The translations under genes and the position numbers were made by a program. The notes under the pieces were generated by a model. The model saw nothing but the letters and a program-made list of their open reading frames with translations. It had not been told where the DNA came from and did no database searches. Of a DNA stretch of 64,000 bases, positions 1 through 8,888 are shown one piece after another; position 1 is the stretch's first letter; each line of letters opens with the position of its first letter. The stretch covers positions 1 to 64,000 of the forward strand of contig NZ_QENZ01000004.1 of the NCBI RefSeq assembly GCF_003096835.1, read 5' to 3'. This DNA comes from Balneicella halophila. GTDB lineage: Bacteria; Bacteroidota; Bacteroidia; Bacteroidales; Balneicellaceae.

Positions 1-48
1 AGCGCCGATGGTACTGCAGCAATGTGGGAGAGTAGGACGACGCCCTAT
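1..48 (+). rRNA. rrf: 5S ribosomal RNA, 3' end (partial)
   Basis: The first bases (AGCGCCGATGGTACTGC, then GTGGGAGAGTAGGACGACGCC) are the conserved 3' portion of a bacterial 5S rRNA. The gene is cut by the window edge, so the rest of the rRNA operon lies to the left. The exact 3' end (about 45-49) is set only by where the conserved helix stops and the terminator begins. Confidence 0.9.
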
Positions 49-52
49 TTTC

Positions 53-96
53 AGCGAGGCTAATTCCAATTAGGAGTTAGCCTCGCTTTGTTTTTG
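53..96 (+). terminator. rRNA operon terminator
   Basis: A perfect 11-bp inverted repeat (AGCGAGGCTAA at 53-63, TTAGCCTCGCT at 77-87) is followed by a T-rich tract. It sits directly after the 5S end, as expected for intrinsic termination of the rRNA operon. Confidence 0.9.
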
Positions 97-129
97 GAGG
101 ATAAAATAAAAACTAATTCTTTTTTCTAG

Positions 130-351
130 TTACTTCTTATTGTCTTGTAGTAAAGGCTTTTTTAAGGGACTACTGGGCTTCGGAAAGTAAACTATTGAAA
201 CGGGTGTCTTGTCTCGCACCATCTTTTTCCTATATTTTATAGATTCTTTTTCTAACCTCTCTATCAATATATCTACTTTCGATTTTTCGGGTAGCTGAGA
301 AGAATTTGATTGATTGTCAGCTTCGTGATTGGTGTTCTTTTCTTTTTTCAT
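130..351 (-). CDS. Small hypothetical protein, charged, 73 aa
   Basis: I do not recognise this protein. It is short, strongly charged (rich in Lys, Glu, Asn and Ser) and has no signal peptide or membrane segment. The middle (about residues 25-45) looks helical with many Lys/Arg; the end is Pro/Lys-rich. It starts at an ATG, converges on the rRNA terminator, and a structured GC-rich element lies 75-145 bp upstream of its start. It could be a genuine small gene or a chance frame. Confidence 0.4.
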   Translation of the reverse strand: MKKEKNTNHEADNQSNSSQLPEKSKVDILIERLEKESIKYRKKMVRDKTPVSIVYFPKPSSPLKKPLLQDNKK

Positions 352-424
352 ACAATAAAAATATTTAAATTAATAAATCATTATTGTATTTCTAAAAACA
401 AATAAGGGGAATGTTTGCGTTTAT

Positions 425-494
425 TTTGGATTGGATTCCCGTATTGTTTTACCACCGTGGAGTGCCCCTCTCGGTTGGTATCACATCAAAGTGA
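425..494 (-). other. GC-rich structured intergenic element
   Basis: The gap 352-605 is very AT-rich except for this block. Two inverted repeats are visible: ACCACCG (451-457) with CGGTTGGT (472-479), one bulged base, and TCAC/GTGA (481-494) with a six-base loop. On the minus strand it would form a leader about 75-145 nt ahead of the 73-aa ORF. It could be a structured RNA, a relic of a mobile RNA element, or protein-binding DNA. I do not recognise a known riboswitch. The rest of the gap shows nothing clear. Confidence 0.35.
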
Positions 495-605
495 TTCAAA
501 ATACAGTGTAAATATTGTAAATTTTTATTTAATGTTCTAATTGGACTTAAGGTGTAATGTAAAAAAATGATAATATTAATTCATCTTATTCCTAAATAAA
601 TAATG

Positions 606-2760
606 TTACAACTCCCATATAACACCAAAATAAATGGTGCGTTTTCCATAAGAATCATAGAATTTCTTCGAGAAATCCTTGTTATAATAAATTCCACTTT
701 GATTGTTTATGTTAAAAATGTTGGTTATGGACAAAAAAGGAATAATAGCACCGTCGTTATTGAGAGGTGTGTATCGACTGTATCCTAAATCAATTTTATT
801 GTAATTTTCTAATTGTTGGCTATTAATTATTTCACTTAATAGTGGAATTTGATACTTAAAACCCGGTTTAGTGATGATTTCTTTAATGGGTGTATAGTAA
901 CTTCCAGGGTGCGTTATGTAGCTAAGAGAGATAGAACCCCACTTTAGTGTAATATATTGCAATGCTACTTTTGTTAAGTAATTAAAATCGTATTTCCCAT
1001 TAAATTCTTTGTTGCCTTCTTGTTGTTTTTGATTGATAAACGAATTGGATATCGTAAATTTTAACTGATCAGTAAGAAGGTATTTTAAGTAAGTTTCTAC
1101 CCCGAATGTTTTTACCTTATCTACTGAAGTAAAATAATCAAAAGCTTGTTTCCCTTTTTCTTGTTTATAATATACAGAACTTTTAAATCCTATCTTTTTT
1201 CTAATAATTGAATAATCAATTGCCAACTGCTTACTTGTTAACAATGTGAATTGTTTATTGTAATAATTTGGCGTTGCATAACTAACTTTCATAATTTCCA
1301 AGACTCATCATGACAGACTGTTTTTCATCAAAATTGTATTTCATTCCGAACTGTGCATTCCAACGTTGAGTTTGATTGTTTATAGGAATATTAGCTCGTA
1401 ATGCTGCAGAAAAGGAGAGTTTGTCAGACATTGCATAATCACTATACGCATAAATATCTGCCATATGTTTCGAAATCTCATCCTTAGAAAGTTCTTTTGG
1501 GTCTTCGGGTGCCATTGCAAAAGGGTAGATAGGAATACTATCATTAAAACGGTTTTTATGACAATCATAAGAAATACCTGTTTGTAAATTTATTTTATCT
1601 GACAGTTGACTTTTGAAGTTTACCGAAGTATAGATTTGTTGTACTTTCTTCTTAGATTCGATACTTCCGTAATTCAAATCCTGATTAGAGTGGCATATAC
1701 CTGTATTAACACTTAGTACTCCTTTTGGAGTATAATAATTCAAGTTATTTACAGAAAAGAAACGTTTCTTTTTTGCATTCGCTTCTCCACTATAATTCAA
1801 ACTGTGTACATTGACTTTAAAATCCTCCGATACTAAATAATTATAGGAATTAATTTCTACTCTTTTCCCTAACTTATAATGAACGTTACATCCTATATCC
1901 TTAGTATGGAAAGACTTTAGGTTCGGTAAGTTCTTTTGCTGCATCTTAACAAATGCTTTTGAGTTATTGTAATTTCCATAGAACTGCAAAAAATTGTTTT
2001 CGTTATTTTTTATCTTCTGTGAGAGAAAAAAGCCTATAGCACCTATAGAAAGTGAGAGTTGCTACTGATTTTCAGGAAGTCGCTTTAGTGTTTGTATCTC
2101 TACAAGTCCCGCACTGCTATTGCCATAGGTAAGAGGCGGGTTGCTGGCATAGACATATTCTTTGTCAATAACTTCCGTACTGAACAAACTAAAAAATCCT
2201 TGGTTATTTAGTTGGCTACTTCGTACCGGAGTATAAACAGGAACGCCATTAAGTATTACGCGTGTGCGGTCGGGAGAAGTGCCTCGTAAAGAAGGATTAG
2301 CTGTTTCATCAATAGTAGTAGATGCCGGCATTAAAGTAATAGCCTTCAAACCATCAGCTTGTGCAACGGGATTAAAGTATATATCTAATTTTTTAATTTT
2401 GGTCACTGAAAACTTTTGTGAAATAGGGTCTTTCGCTTTAATGATGACCTCTCTCAGCGTTTGGCTATCTTCTTTCAAGACAATAGTCATTGATTTGTTA
2501 GTTAAATCTGATGACAATTTTACTTCTTTAGTTTGGTAGCCAATAAATGAGAAGACTAAGATTCCAGTACTTTCCTTTAGTTGCAGGTTAAAATTTCCAT
2601 CAAAATTAGTCGAAGTACCTAATTCGGATTGTGTTTTTTTATAGATATTCACTGCAAAGATCGGTTGTCCTTTTTTATCTACTACTTTTCCTTTCAGTTG
2701 AACTTGTGCAAAGCTCTGACTTAGAATCAAGCAAAAGAATATGATTAATTTCCATTTCAT
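606..2760 (-). pseudogene. TonB-dependent receptor, broken by one nonsense and one frameshift
   Basis: As one reading it would be about 718 aa, a normal length for an outer-membrane TonB-dependent receptor. The N-terminus has a signal peptide ending SFAQ, then a carboxypeptidase-regulatory-like domain (about 20-105) and a plug domain with the NPSLRG and ILNGVPVY elements (about 105-230). An in-frame TAG at 2062-2064 interrupts the chain just after the plug; the same frame then stays open into barrel sequence (LSLSIGAIGFF, then LQFYGNY). Near 1285-1300 the frame shifts; GNY is followed in the next frame by KVSYATPNYYN and runs to a typical barrel end (IYFGVIWEL). It lies 2 bp after a TPR-like gene and belongs to a decayed four-gene module. 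The substrate is unknown. Confidence 0.85.
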
Positions 2761-2762
2761 AA

Positions 2763-3514
2763 TTATTTGTCTTTTAGCTCAGTGATTAATTGATTCAGAA
2801 GATAATTTTCAGGATATTTCTTCACCGCTTCCTTGTGATATCTTTTGGCCTTTTCCCAATCCTTTTTACGGATATACCAGCTAACCAATAATTCATAGGA
2901 CTCTTGTTTTCCCCAAGAAGGAAGCATACTGTTTTTTACCTTTTGATCTGGTAATGAGATTGCTTTTAAAAGATATTCTTCAGAATGTTTGCCACCGCCA
3001 TATTGTTCTGGCGTATAGAAGTCATTACTGGCGAGGGCATAGTAAGCTCTTAAGTTTGTACTATCTTTTTCGATGGCTAACTTGCCATTTTTTTCAATTT
3101 GACGAGAAAGAAATATTATTTTTATCATATTTTTGAACTGAATGTCAAATCCTTGAGTAAGAGAAAGTAAAGCATAATCTTCTGATGTTTTATTTTCTAT
3201 ACTTTCTAATATATTAACTGCCTTGTCAGCATGTTTTTCTGAGTTTTTTTATCATTTTGTGAGATATAATAGATAGCCGTATAGTACTCACTGTAAGCCT
3301 GCCAGTATTTGAAAATCTTTTGTTGATGATCGTTGTATTGTTGTTCCAATTTATCATTTAATTCAAGTAAATTTTTTGAGTCTTTATTTTCTTGAGCCTT
3401 AATGAATGTTTGTAATACTTGTTCTTGAATGTTCTTGTCACGAGTTTGTGCATAGCTATTTCCTGTACAAATTAGTAGGATAGTAACGATGATATATTTG
3501 ATAATTGTTTTCAT
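2763..3514 (-). pseudogene. Secreted TPR-like helical protein, frameshifted in a 7-base homopolymer
   Basis: The N-terminal part starts MKTIIKYIIVTIL with a signal peptide ending NSYAQ and runs to about 3240. The frame is then lost in a run of seven T (3244-3250; A7 in the mRNA). In the next frame the protein continues without a stop (SEKHADKAVNILESIE, later LRAYYALASNDFY and DWEKAKRYHKEAVKKYPEN), giving about 250 aa in total with TPR-like helices. Genes like this often precede TonB receptors in Bacteroidota. The shift may be a real mutation, a slippage-switchable site or a sequencing error. The ATG at 3514 is preferred over the upstream TTG because the signal peptide starts there. Confidence 0.75.
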
Positions 3515-3546
3515 GATATTATTTTTTTTAAGTGTTGATATAAATA

Positions 3547-3563
3547 AGTTTATTTTATAAACT
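3547..3563. promoter_or_regulatory. Palindromic operator upstream of TPR/TonB genes
   Basis: Perfect inverted repeat AGTTTAT-TTT-ATAAACT, 33 bp upstream of the TPR-like start. The same 17 bp, extended to 22 bp by AAATT, recur at 4505-4526 upstream of the membrane-protein/regulator pair. Their placement around a winged-helix regulator gene suggests they are its binding sites. Confidence 0.7.
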
Positions 3564-3604
3564 AAATTGTTTAAAAAATGAAGCATTCAATGAATACCTC
3601 AAAA

Positions 3605-3886
3605 TTATTTGATATATTCTTTTAAAGCATTTACATATTCTTCAAAAGCGTTTAGTCCTTTTGGAGTAAGGTGAGCAGTAGTATTTGGGTAATTGTTTTT
3701 AAAAGTTTTCTTTACTGTTAAATACCCGGCTTCCTCCAATTTCTGAATTTGTACGCTTATATTTCCAGCAGTAGCTTTAGTTACTTCTTTTATATACGTA
3801 AATTCAGCTTTTTCATCAGAAACCAATAATGACATGATAGCCAGTCTCAGTTGCGAATGTAAAAGCGGATTGAGTTTTTTAAACAT
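3605..3886 (-). CDS. Winged-helix transcriptional regulator (MarR/HTH_34-like)
   Basis: A 93-aa one-domain DNA-binding protein. The sequence PLLHSQLRLAIMSLL, the recognition-helix region (TKATAGNISVQIQKLEEAGYL) and the wing ending HLTPKGLNAFEEYV match the small winged-helix regulators of Bacteroidota. There is no ligand domain. It overlaps the end of the preceding membrane-protein gene by 8 bp, so the two are probably translationally coupled. It is the only intact gene of the module and is the likely binder of the two identical palindromes on either side of it. Confidence 0.85.
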   Translation of the reverse strand: MFKKLNPLLHSQLRLAIMSLLVSDEKAEFTYIKEVTKATAGNISVQIQKLEEAGYLTVKKTFKNNYPNTTAHLTPKGLNAFEEYVNALKEYIK

Positions 3887-4461
3887 GACGACGTTTTTTA
3901 TGAGCGCTATAAAGTTGAATGCCTGGTATAAGAAAAATAAGTAACCCTACACCTGCTGCAACTAAAGAATGATATATTCCAGGAATAAATATTGAAAAAT
4001 AAGTTAATATTGTTCCAAAAATGGTGAGTGTAATCCACAAGCTGTTTTTTAAACTTAGAGCAGACGCCATAGATGCAAAACAGAATGGCAGAAAAAGAAC
4101 TGCTGTAAAACCAATGCCAAATTTATTTCCAAATACAAAACCTTTAAGAATGCTAAGCAACCAGCATTCCCCATATCCAACCAGTCAAGTCAATACTTTC
4201 ATTGTTTTTGGCTTTCTTGTGATTGTCTCTAAAACCAGCAATGAATGTAATAATAGATCCTGGTATCATAGTAAACATCCATACGTATTTTATTAGATTA
4301 TACTGTTCCATTTGTAACATTACGAAGTGAGATGTACCCGCAATTATAAAGAGTACTCCCCAAAAAAGTTAAAAGAAGCCATTTTCCTCATACTTTTGTT
4401 TTCGCTGATCAATAATGCTTTGGATAATCTTAAAACTATCCTGTGTGCTTAAATTTTCCAT
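3879..4461 (-). pseudogene. Membrane protein, broken by a nonsense codon and a frameshift
   Basis: Reading from the ATG at 4461 gives MENLSTQDSFKIIQSIIDQ, then after about 30 codons an in-frame TAA within the first hydrophobic segment (NGFF-stop-LFWGVLFIIAG). The same frame then continues through a second segment (KYVWMFTMIPGSIITFIAG) to WIWGMLVA. Near 4160 a frameshift joins it to LSILKGFVFGNKFGIGFTAV and further membrane helices ending in AHKKRRHV. The intact form would have about five or six transmembrane helices. This kind of gene commonly pairs with a small winged-helix regulator; its function is unknown to me. Confidence 0.75.
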
Positions 4462-4492
4462 GATGAATATTTTTAGTGTTATAAATATAATG

Positions 4493-4500
4493 CAAATATA
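4493..4500 (-). promoter_or_regulatory. Promoter -7 element of the membrane/regulator unit
   Basis: On the minus strand this reads TATATTTG, matching the Bacteroidota TAnnTTTG element, 31 bp before the ATG at 4461. The palindrome at 4505-4521 ends 4 bp upstream of it, inside the -7/-33 spacer, where a bound repressor would block RNA polymerase. Confidence 0.55.
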
Positions 4501-4504
4501 GAGT

Positions 4505-4521
4505 AGTTTATTTTATAAACT
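4505..4521. promoter_or_regulatory. Palindromic operator upstream of membrane/regulator genes
   Basis: Second copy of AGTTTAT-TTT-ATAAACT, identical to that at 3547-3563 including the AAATT flank. It lies in the promoter spacer, implying autorepression by the winged-helix protein encoded in the same unit. Confidence 0.7.
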
Positions 4522-4608
4522 AAATTTTTTCATTATTTTATTCAAATAATTTCTTGCCATCTCATTAAAAAATCTTTGAATATCCTTGTCAATATTAGAT
4601 TTGATTGT

Positions 4609-4644
4609 AAAAACAAAGCTGAAAGTTTTTTTACTCCCAGCTTT
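4609..4644 (-). terminator. Terminator of aspA
   Basis: On the minus strand AAAGCTG (4644-4638) pairs with CAGCTTT (4621-4615) and is followed by GTTTTT. It lies just past the aspA stop codon. Confidence 0.65.
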
Positions 4645-4671
4645 ACTTTCTTTGGATATATCTTCTATTTC

Positions 4672-6096
4672 CTAGTGTATTTTTCTCGGTTGTGTCATAT
4701 TTTCCGGTTTTAAAATATCATCTAATTCTTCCTTAGACAATAAGTTTTGTTCAAGAACGAGGTCGTAAACGCTTGCTCCCGTCTTCAAAGCTTCTTTGGC
4801 TAATTTAGAACTGGCTTCATAACCTAATACAGGATTCAAAGCAGTTACAATACCGATACTGTTATTGACCATTTCTTTACATCTTTCAGCATTGGCTGTA
4901 ATGCCATCTATACAGCGCTCTTTAAGAACTGCCATTCCATTTTTAAGCATTTCAACACTCTGAAAAATGGAATATACCATTAGCGGTTCCATTACGTTGA
5001 GCTCTAATTGTCCGGCTTCTGATGCCATAGTAACTGTTAGTGTATTTCCGATTACCTTAAATGCGATTTGGTTTACGACTTCCGGAATTACTGGATTTAC
5101 TTTACCCGGCATGATAGATGAACCTGGTTGCATAGGAGGAAGATTGATTTCATTCAATCCCGTGCGTGGTCCTGAGGATAATAAACGCAAGTCGTTGCAT
5201 ATTTTTGATAGTTTTACTGCTAAGCGCTTAACAGCAGATGAATACATTACGAAATCAGTTGTGTCTTGTGTTGCTTCTACAAGGTTTCCTGAAATTTTAA
5301 TATCCATACCTGTGATGTCTGCTAAATGCTTCACACATTTATCACTGTATTCTGGTTCAGAATTAATTCCTGTACCAATTGCTGTAGCTCCCATATTAAC
5401 CTCTAAAAACATGCTTGCTTGTCTCTCCAATACAGCAATCTCTTGTCTTAATGTATAGGCATAGGCTTTAAATTCTTGTCCAAGCGTCATTGGAACTGCA
5501 TCTTGTAGTTGCGTACGTCCCATTTTGATAACATGAGCAAACTCTTCTCCTTTCTTTTCAAACGCATCAATTAATTCTTTCAATGTATCTACTAAAGAAG
5601 GATTGTTTCTTAATAAAGCGATCTTTACACCTGTTGGGTAAGCGTCATTAGTAGATTGTGATAAGTTGACATGGTTGTTTGGGTGACAATATTTGTATTC
5701 CCCCTTTTTCCCACCGAGTATTTCATTGGCACGGTTGGCAATAACTTCATTAGCAGCCATGTTGGTCGATGTCCCAGCACCTCCTTGAATCATATCTACA
5801 CCAAAATTATCATGATATTTCCCAGCAATGATTTCATCACAAGCTTGATCAATAGCCTTTGCTATTTTTTCATCAAGTAAACCTAATTCTAAATTCGCCT
5901 TGGCAGCCGCTTTTTTAGTGATAGCTAAGGACTCAATAAATACGGGATATTTACAAAGTGTAGTCCCACTAATTTTAAAATTTTCTATGGCTCTCAATGT
6001 TTGTACTCCGTAATAAGCATCCACAGGAACTTCACGTTCACCAAGTAAATCGTGCTCCAGGCGAGTCTTTTCTGAATTCATTTTATTTGTGCTCAT
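4672..6096 (-). CDS. aspA: Aspartate ammonia-lyase
   Basis: Converts L-aspartate to fumarate and ammonia; cytoplasmic homotetramer of the fumarase/aspartase superfamily. The chain (about 474 aa) has the family blocks: GGAGTSTNMAANEVIANRA, LSQSTNDAYPTG, and the signature loop GSSIMPGKVNP. Family-wide alignment also separates aspartase from fumarase; the opening LLGEREVPVDAYYGVQT favours aspartase. The ATG at 6096 (MSTNKM) is chosen over a TTG three codons earlier; an ATG at 6081 is also possible. It is monocistronic, with its own terminator. It would supply fumarate as an electron acceptor from aspartate. Confidence 0.93.
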   Translation of the reverse strand: MSTNKMNSEKTRLEHDLLGEREVPVDAYYGVQTLRAIENFKISGTTLCKYPVFIESLAITKKAAAKANLELGLLDEKIAKAIDQACDEIIAGKYHDNFGVDMIQGGAGTSTNMAANEVIANRANEILGGKKGEYKYCHPNNHVNLSQSTNDAYPTGVKIALLRNNPSLVDTLKELIDAFEKKGEEFAHVIKMGRTQLQDAVPMTLGQEFKAYAYTLRQEIAVLERQASMFLEVNMGATAIGTGINSEPEYSDKCVKHLADITGMDIKISGNLVEATQDTTDFVMYSSAVKRLAVKLSKICNDLRLLSSGPRTGLNEINLPPMQPGSSIMPGKVNPVIPEVVNQIAFKVIGNTLTVTMASEAGQLELNVMEPLMVYSIFQSVEMLKNGMAVLKERCIDGITANAERCKEMVNNSIGIVTALNPVLGYEASSKLAKEALKTGASVYDLVLEQNLLSKEELDDILKPENMTQPRKIH

Positions 6097-6334
6097 AATA
6101 AACAATTTTAATCGTTAACTATAGAGCAAATATTGATATTAAAAGTTGAGCCCACAAACATTTCCGATGCTTATAAAGCATATTTGGATTAATTTTGGCA
6201 CTTTTTAGTTTTTAACTTTTAGATTAAAAGTTTTTAGATTTTAGAAGGTTAAACTTTCAATGAAATAATAAATCTATAAGAAGAATGCAAAGAAAATGTC
6301 AAAGGGCTATTTACGAACTCTATGAAAAAAAACT

Positions 6335-6342
6335 TACCTTTA
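6335..6342 (+). promoter_or_regulatory. Possible promoter of the cobalamin operon
   Basis: TACCTTTA, a one-mismatch match to TAnnTTTG, 37 bp before the TTG start of cobQ. The rest of the 273-bp gap (6106-6378) is A/T-rich. I see no cobalamin riboswitch elements in it. Confidence 0.3.
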
Positions 6343-6378
6343 GATTTATTTTTAAAATAGAGTATAAAGATTAAAGAA

Positions 6379-7866
6379 TTGAATCAACATAAACTACATC
6401 CAATATTTTTTGCAGGCACTGGGAGCAACGTTGGGAAAAGTCTCATCGCTGCAGCATTTTGTCGGATTTTTTATCAAGATGGATATAAACCTGCACCCTT
6501 TAAGGCGCAAAATATGTCACTAAACTCTTATGCCACACCCGAAGGATTAGAGATTGGCCGGGCACAAGCAGTACAAGCAGAGGCTGCTAAGGTGCCTTGC
6601 CATACGGACATGAATCCAATTTTGTTAAAACCCACGGGCGAGAAAATGTCACAAGTGGTGCTTAATGGTAAGCCTGCAGGAAATCAAAATGCGTATCAGT
6701 ATTTTAAGAAAGAAGGCAGAGAGCAGTTACGAGTGGCGGTACACAAAGCATTTGATAGATTAAATGCAAGGTATAATCCTATAGTTATGGAAGGAGCTGG
6801 GAGTATTTCAGAGTTAAATCTGCGTGACACTGACCTTGTAAATATGCCCATGGCAATGTACGCCAAAGCTGATGTAATATTGGTAGCTGATATTGATAGG
6901 GGGGGCGTTTTTGCTTCTGTATATGGGTCTATAGCTCTGTTGAGTGACGAAGAAAGAAAGCATGTTAAGGGAATCATCATCAATAAATTTCGAGGAGATA
7001 TTCGTCTATTTGAGCAGGGTAAGGAGTTGCTTGAAAGTTTGTGTAAAGTTCCTGTCTTAGGTATCATTCCTTATTTTACAAATATTTACATAGAAGATGA
7101 AGACTCAGTTGCTTTGGAGAATAAATTTAAAATATTGCAAAGTGATAAAGTAAACGTGGTGGTCGTTTTGCTAAAGCATCTTTCAAATTTTACTGACTTT
7201 CAACGACTAGAAAGAGATGACAGAGTCAATTTGTTTTATTCTAATAAAGCTCAGGAAATAAAAGATGCAGATATAATTATTATTCCCGGGAGTAAAAACA
7301 CAATAGCTGACCTCTATGAACTTCGCAAAAATGGTCTAGCAAAAGCCATTAGTCAATCTTATAGAGATGGAAAAACAATCTTAGGTATTTGTGGAGGTTA
7401 CCAGATGATGGGGCAGAGTGTAAAAGACCCGGTAGGAGTTGAAGGAACTATAAAGAGTTTGCCGGGCTTAGGTATGTTGCCTATGGAGACTACTTTGACT
7501 GAAGAGAAATTAACCAGACAGGTAGAGTTTAAGTTTTTAAACAAAGAGGAAGATTGCCAAGGCTACGAGATACATATGGGCACAACCCAATTTACTAATG
7601 ATAGAGACATTACGTCTTTAAATAAACTGAATGATGGTACGGAAGACGGATGCTTTATCTCTCCACAATGTTTTGGTTCATATATACATGGGATTTTGGA
7701 TAATGCGGTTGTTATCGATTATTTACTAGAACGTTTTGATGGATTAAAGTCAAGAGAAGCTATGGATTATCAAGCATTTAAAGAAGAACAATATGAAAAA
7801 TTGGCTCATCATGTGAGAAAACATACTGATGTTGAAAAAATCTATCAGATTCTAAAAGCAGACTAA
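6379..7866 (+). CDS. cobQ: Cobyric acid synthase
   Basis: ATP- and glutamine-dependent amidation of adenosylcobyrinic acid a,c-diamide to adenosylcobyric acid. The 495-aa protein has an N-terminal P-loop-like domain (GTGSNVGKSLIAA, residues about 11-23; QNMSLNSYAT follows) and a C-terminal class I glutamine amidotransferase domain with the nucleophile Cys338 (GICGGYQMMG) and His437 (SYIHGILDN). The start is TTG: an in-frame stop lies seven codons upstream and no ATG fits between. It is the first gene of a seven-gene operon and its stop overlaps the next start (TAATG). Confidence 0.93.
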   Translation: MNQHKLHPIFFAGTGSNVGKSLIAAAFCRIFYQDGYKPAPFKAQNMSLNSYATPEGLEIGRAQAVQAEAAKVPCHTDMNPILLKPTGEKMSQVVLNGKPAGNQNAYQYFKKEGREQLRVAVHKAFDRLNARYNPIVMEGAGSISELNLRDTDLVNMPMAMYAKADVILVADIDRGGVFASVYGSIALLSDEERKHVKGIIINKFRGDIRLFEQGKELLESLCKVPVLGIIPYFTNIYIEDEDSVALENKFKILQSDKVNVVVVLLKHLSNFTDFQRLERDDRVNLFYSNKAQEIKDADIIIIPGSKNTIADLYELRKNGLAKAISQSYRDGKTILGICGGYQMMGQSVKDPVGVEGTIKSLPGLGMLPMETTLTEEKLTRQVEFKFLNKEEDCQGYEIHMGTTQFTNDRDITSLNKLNDGTEDGCFISPQCFGSYIHGILDNAVVIDYLLERFDGLKSREAMDYQAFKEEQYEKLAHHVRKHTDVEKIYQILKAD

Positions 7867-8888
7867 TGATTTACGGACACGGAGACGATATTTACAGTCA
7901 AAATCAACAGATAGTTTACAATTTTAGTTCTAATGTTTATGAGCATGAAGATGATAATTGGCTATATAATCTATTAGAAAAAAATCTTTCAGTTTTACAT
8001 TCTTATCCAGAACCAGATGCTACTTCTTTAGTGCAACTATTAGCTCATAGAAATAATATTTCTGAGGAAGAAATTTGTGCTACCCACGGGGCTACTGATG
8101 CTATTTATCTAATAGCACAAACTTTTTCCCATAGTAACACCGCTATTTTTGCACCGACCTTTTCAGAGTATGAGGATGCTTGCAGAATTAATAGGCATCG
8201 TATTACTATTATTAAGGAATTAGAAGATGTTAATCGGAAGAATTTTGAAATGGTATGGCTATGCAATCCGAACAATCCCACAGGCTTAACTTTTGACTAT
8301 AATATTCTTGTAGAATTAATTGACAATAATCCAGAAACCTTGTTTATTATTGACCAGACTTATCATTATTTTACCAATAAACCCACGTTATCTTATGTTG
8401 ATGCTGTAAAACGTGAAAATGTTGTTTTGATAGACTCTTTTACTAAACGATTTGCCTTACCCGATTTGCGCTTGGGTTATTTTGTGACCAATAAGAAGTT
8501 GAAAAATAAAATTCAGTACTACAAGCAACCATGGGCAGTTAGCCAATTAGCGATTGAGGTTGGTAAGTATATTCTTCAATCAATGACCTGCAATTTAGAT
8601 TTAGCATCTTTATTAGGAGAAACAAAAGATTTTCAGGAGCGATTGTCCAATATAAAGGGTATCGAAGTGCAAGGAACAGACACACATTTCTTTCTTTGTA
8701 AAACCCAGAAAGGCACTGCGGAGGAATTAAAGAAATACTTGGTAGAACATCATGGGATTTTAATTAGGAATGCCTCTAATTTTGAAGGATTGACAGCGAA
8801 TTATTTTAGAATCTGTACGCAGAAAAAAGAAGCTAATATGAAACTGATTGATGGTATTACTGATTATATGAATAGTTTTAAAGCATAA
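7866..8888 (+). CDS. cobD: CobD-like PLP aminotransferase / threonine-phosphate decarboxylase
   Basis: Fold-type I PLP enzyme of the histidinol-phosphate aminotransferase/CobD family, 340 aa. The PLP lysine is Lys194 in SFTKRFALPDLRLGY; also seen are CNPNNPTG and the C-terminal arginine region YFRICTQ. From its place between cobQ and cbiB it should make (R)-1-amino-2-propanol O-phosphate from threonine phosphate, the linker attached by CbiB. The sequence alone cannot exclude a related aminotransferase. Start and stop overlaps (TAATG) on both sides mark translational coupling. Confidence 0.85.
   Translation: MIYGHGDDIYSQNQQIVYNFSSNVYEHEDDNWLYNLLEKNLSVLHSYPEPDATSLVQLLAHRNNISEEEICATHGATDAIYLIAQTFSHSNTAIFAPTFSEYEDACRINRHRITIIKELEDVNRKNFEMVWLCNPNNPTGLTFDYNILVELIDNNPETLFIIDQTYHYFTNKPTLSYVDAVKRENVVLIDSFTKRFALPDLRLGYFVTNKKLKNKIQYYKQPWAVSQLAIEVGKYILQSMTCNLDLASLLGETKDFQERLSNIKGIEVQGTDTHFFLCKTQKGTAEELKKYLVEHHGILIRNASNFEGLTANYFRICTQKKEANMKLIDGITDYMNSFKA

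Noticed and set aside
4021-4296. 91-aa plus-strand frame
   Set aside because: Antisense to the broken membrane-protein gene, whose minus-strand reading gives recognisable membrane helices.
4967-5458. 163-aa open frame on the plus strand
   Set aside because: Antisense shadow of aspA with no family features.
6106-6378. Cobalamin riboswitch upstream of cobQ
   Set aside because: By eye there is no B12-box-like or conserved core sequence; only AT-rich DNA and a weak promoter. A covariance search would settle it.
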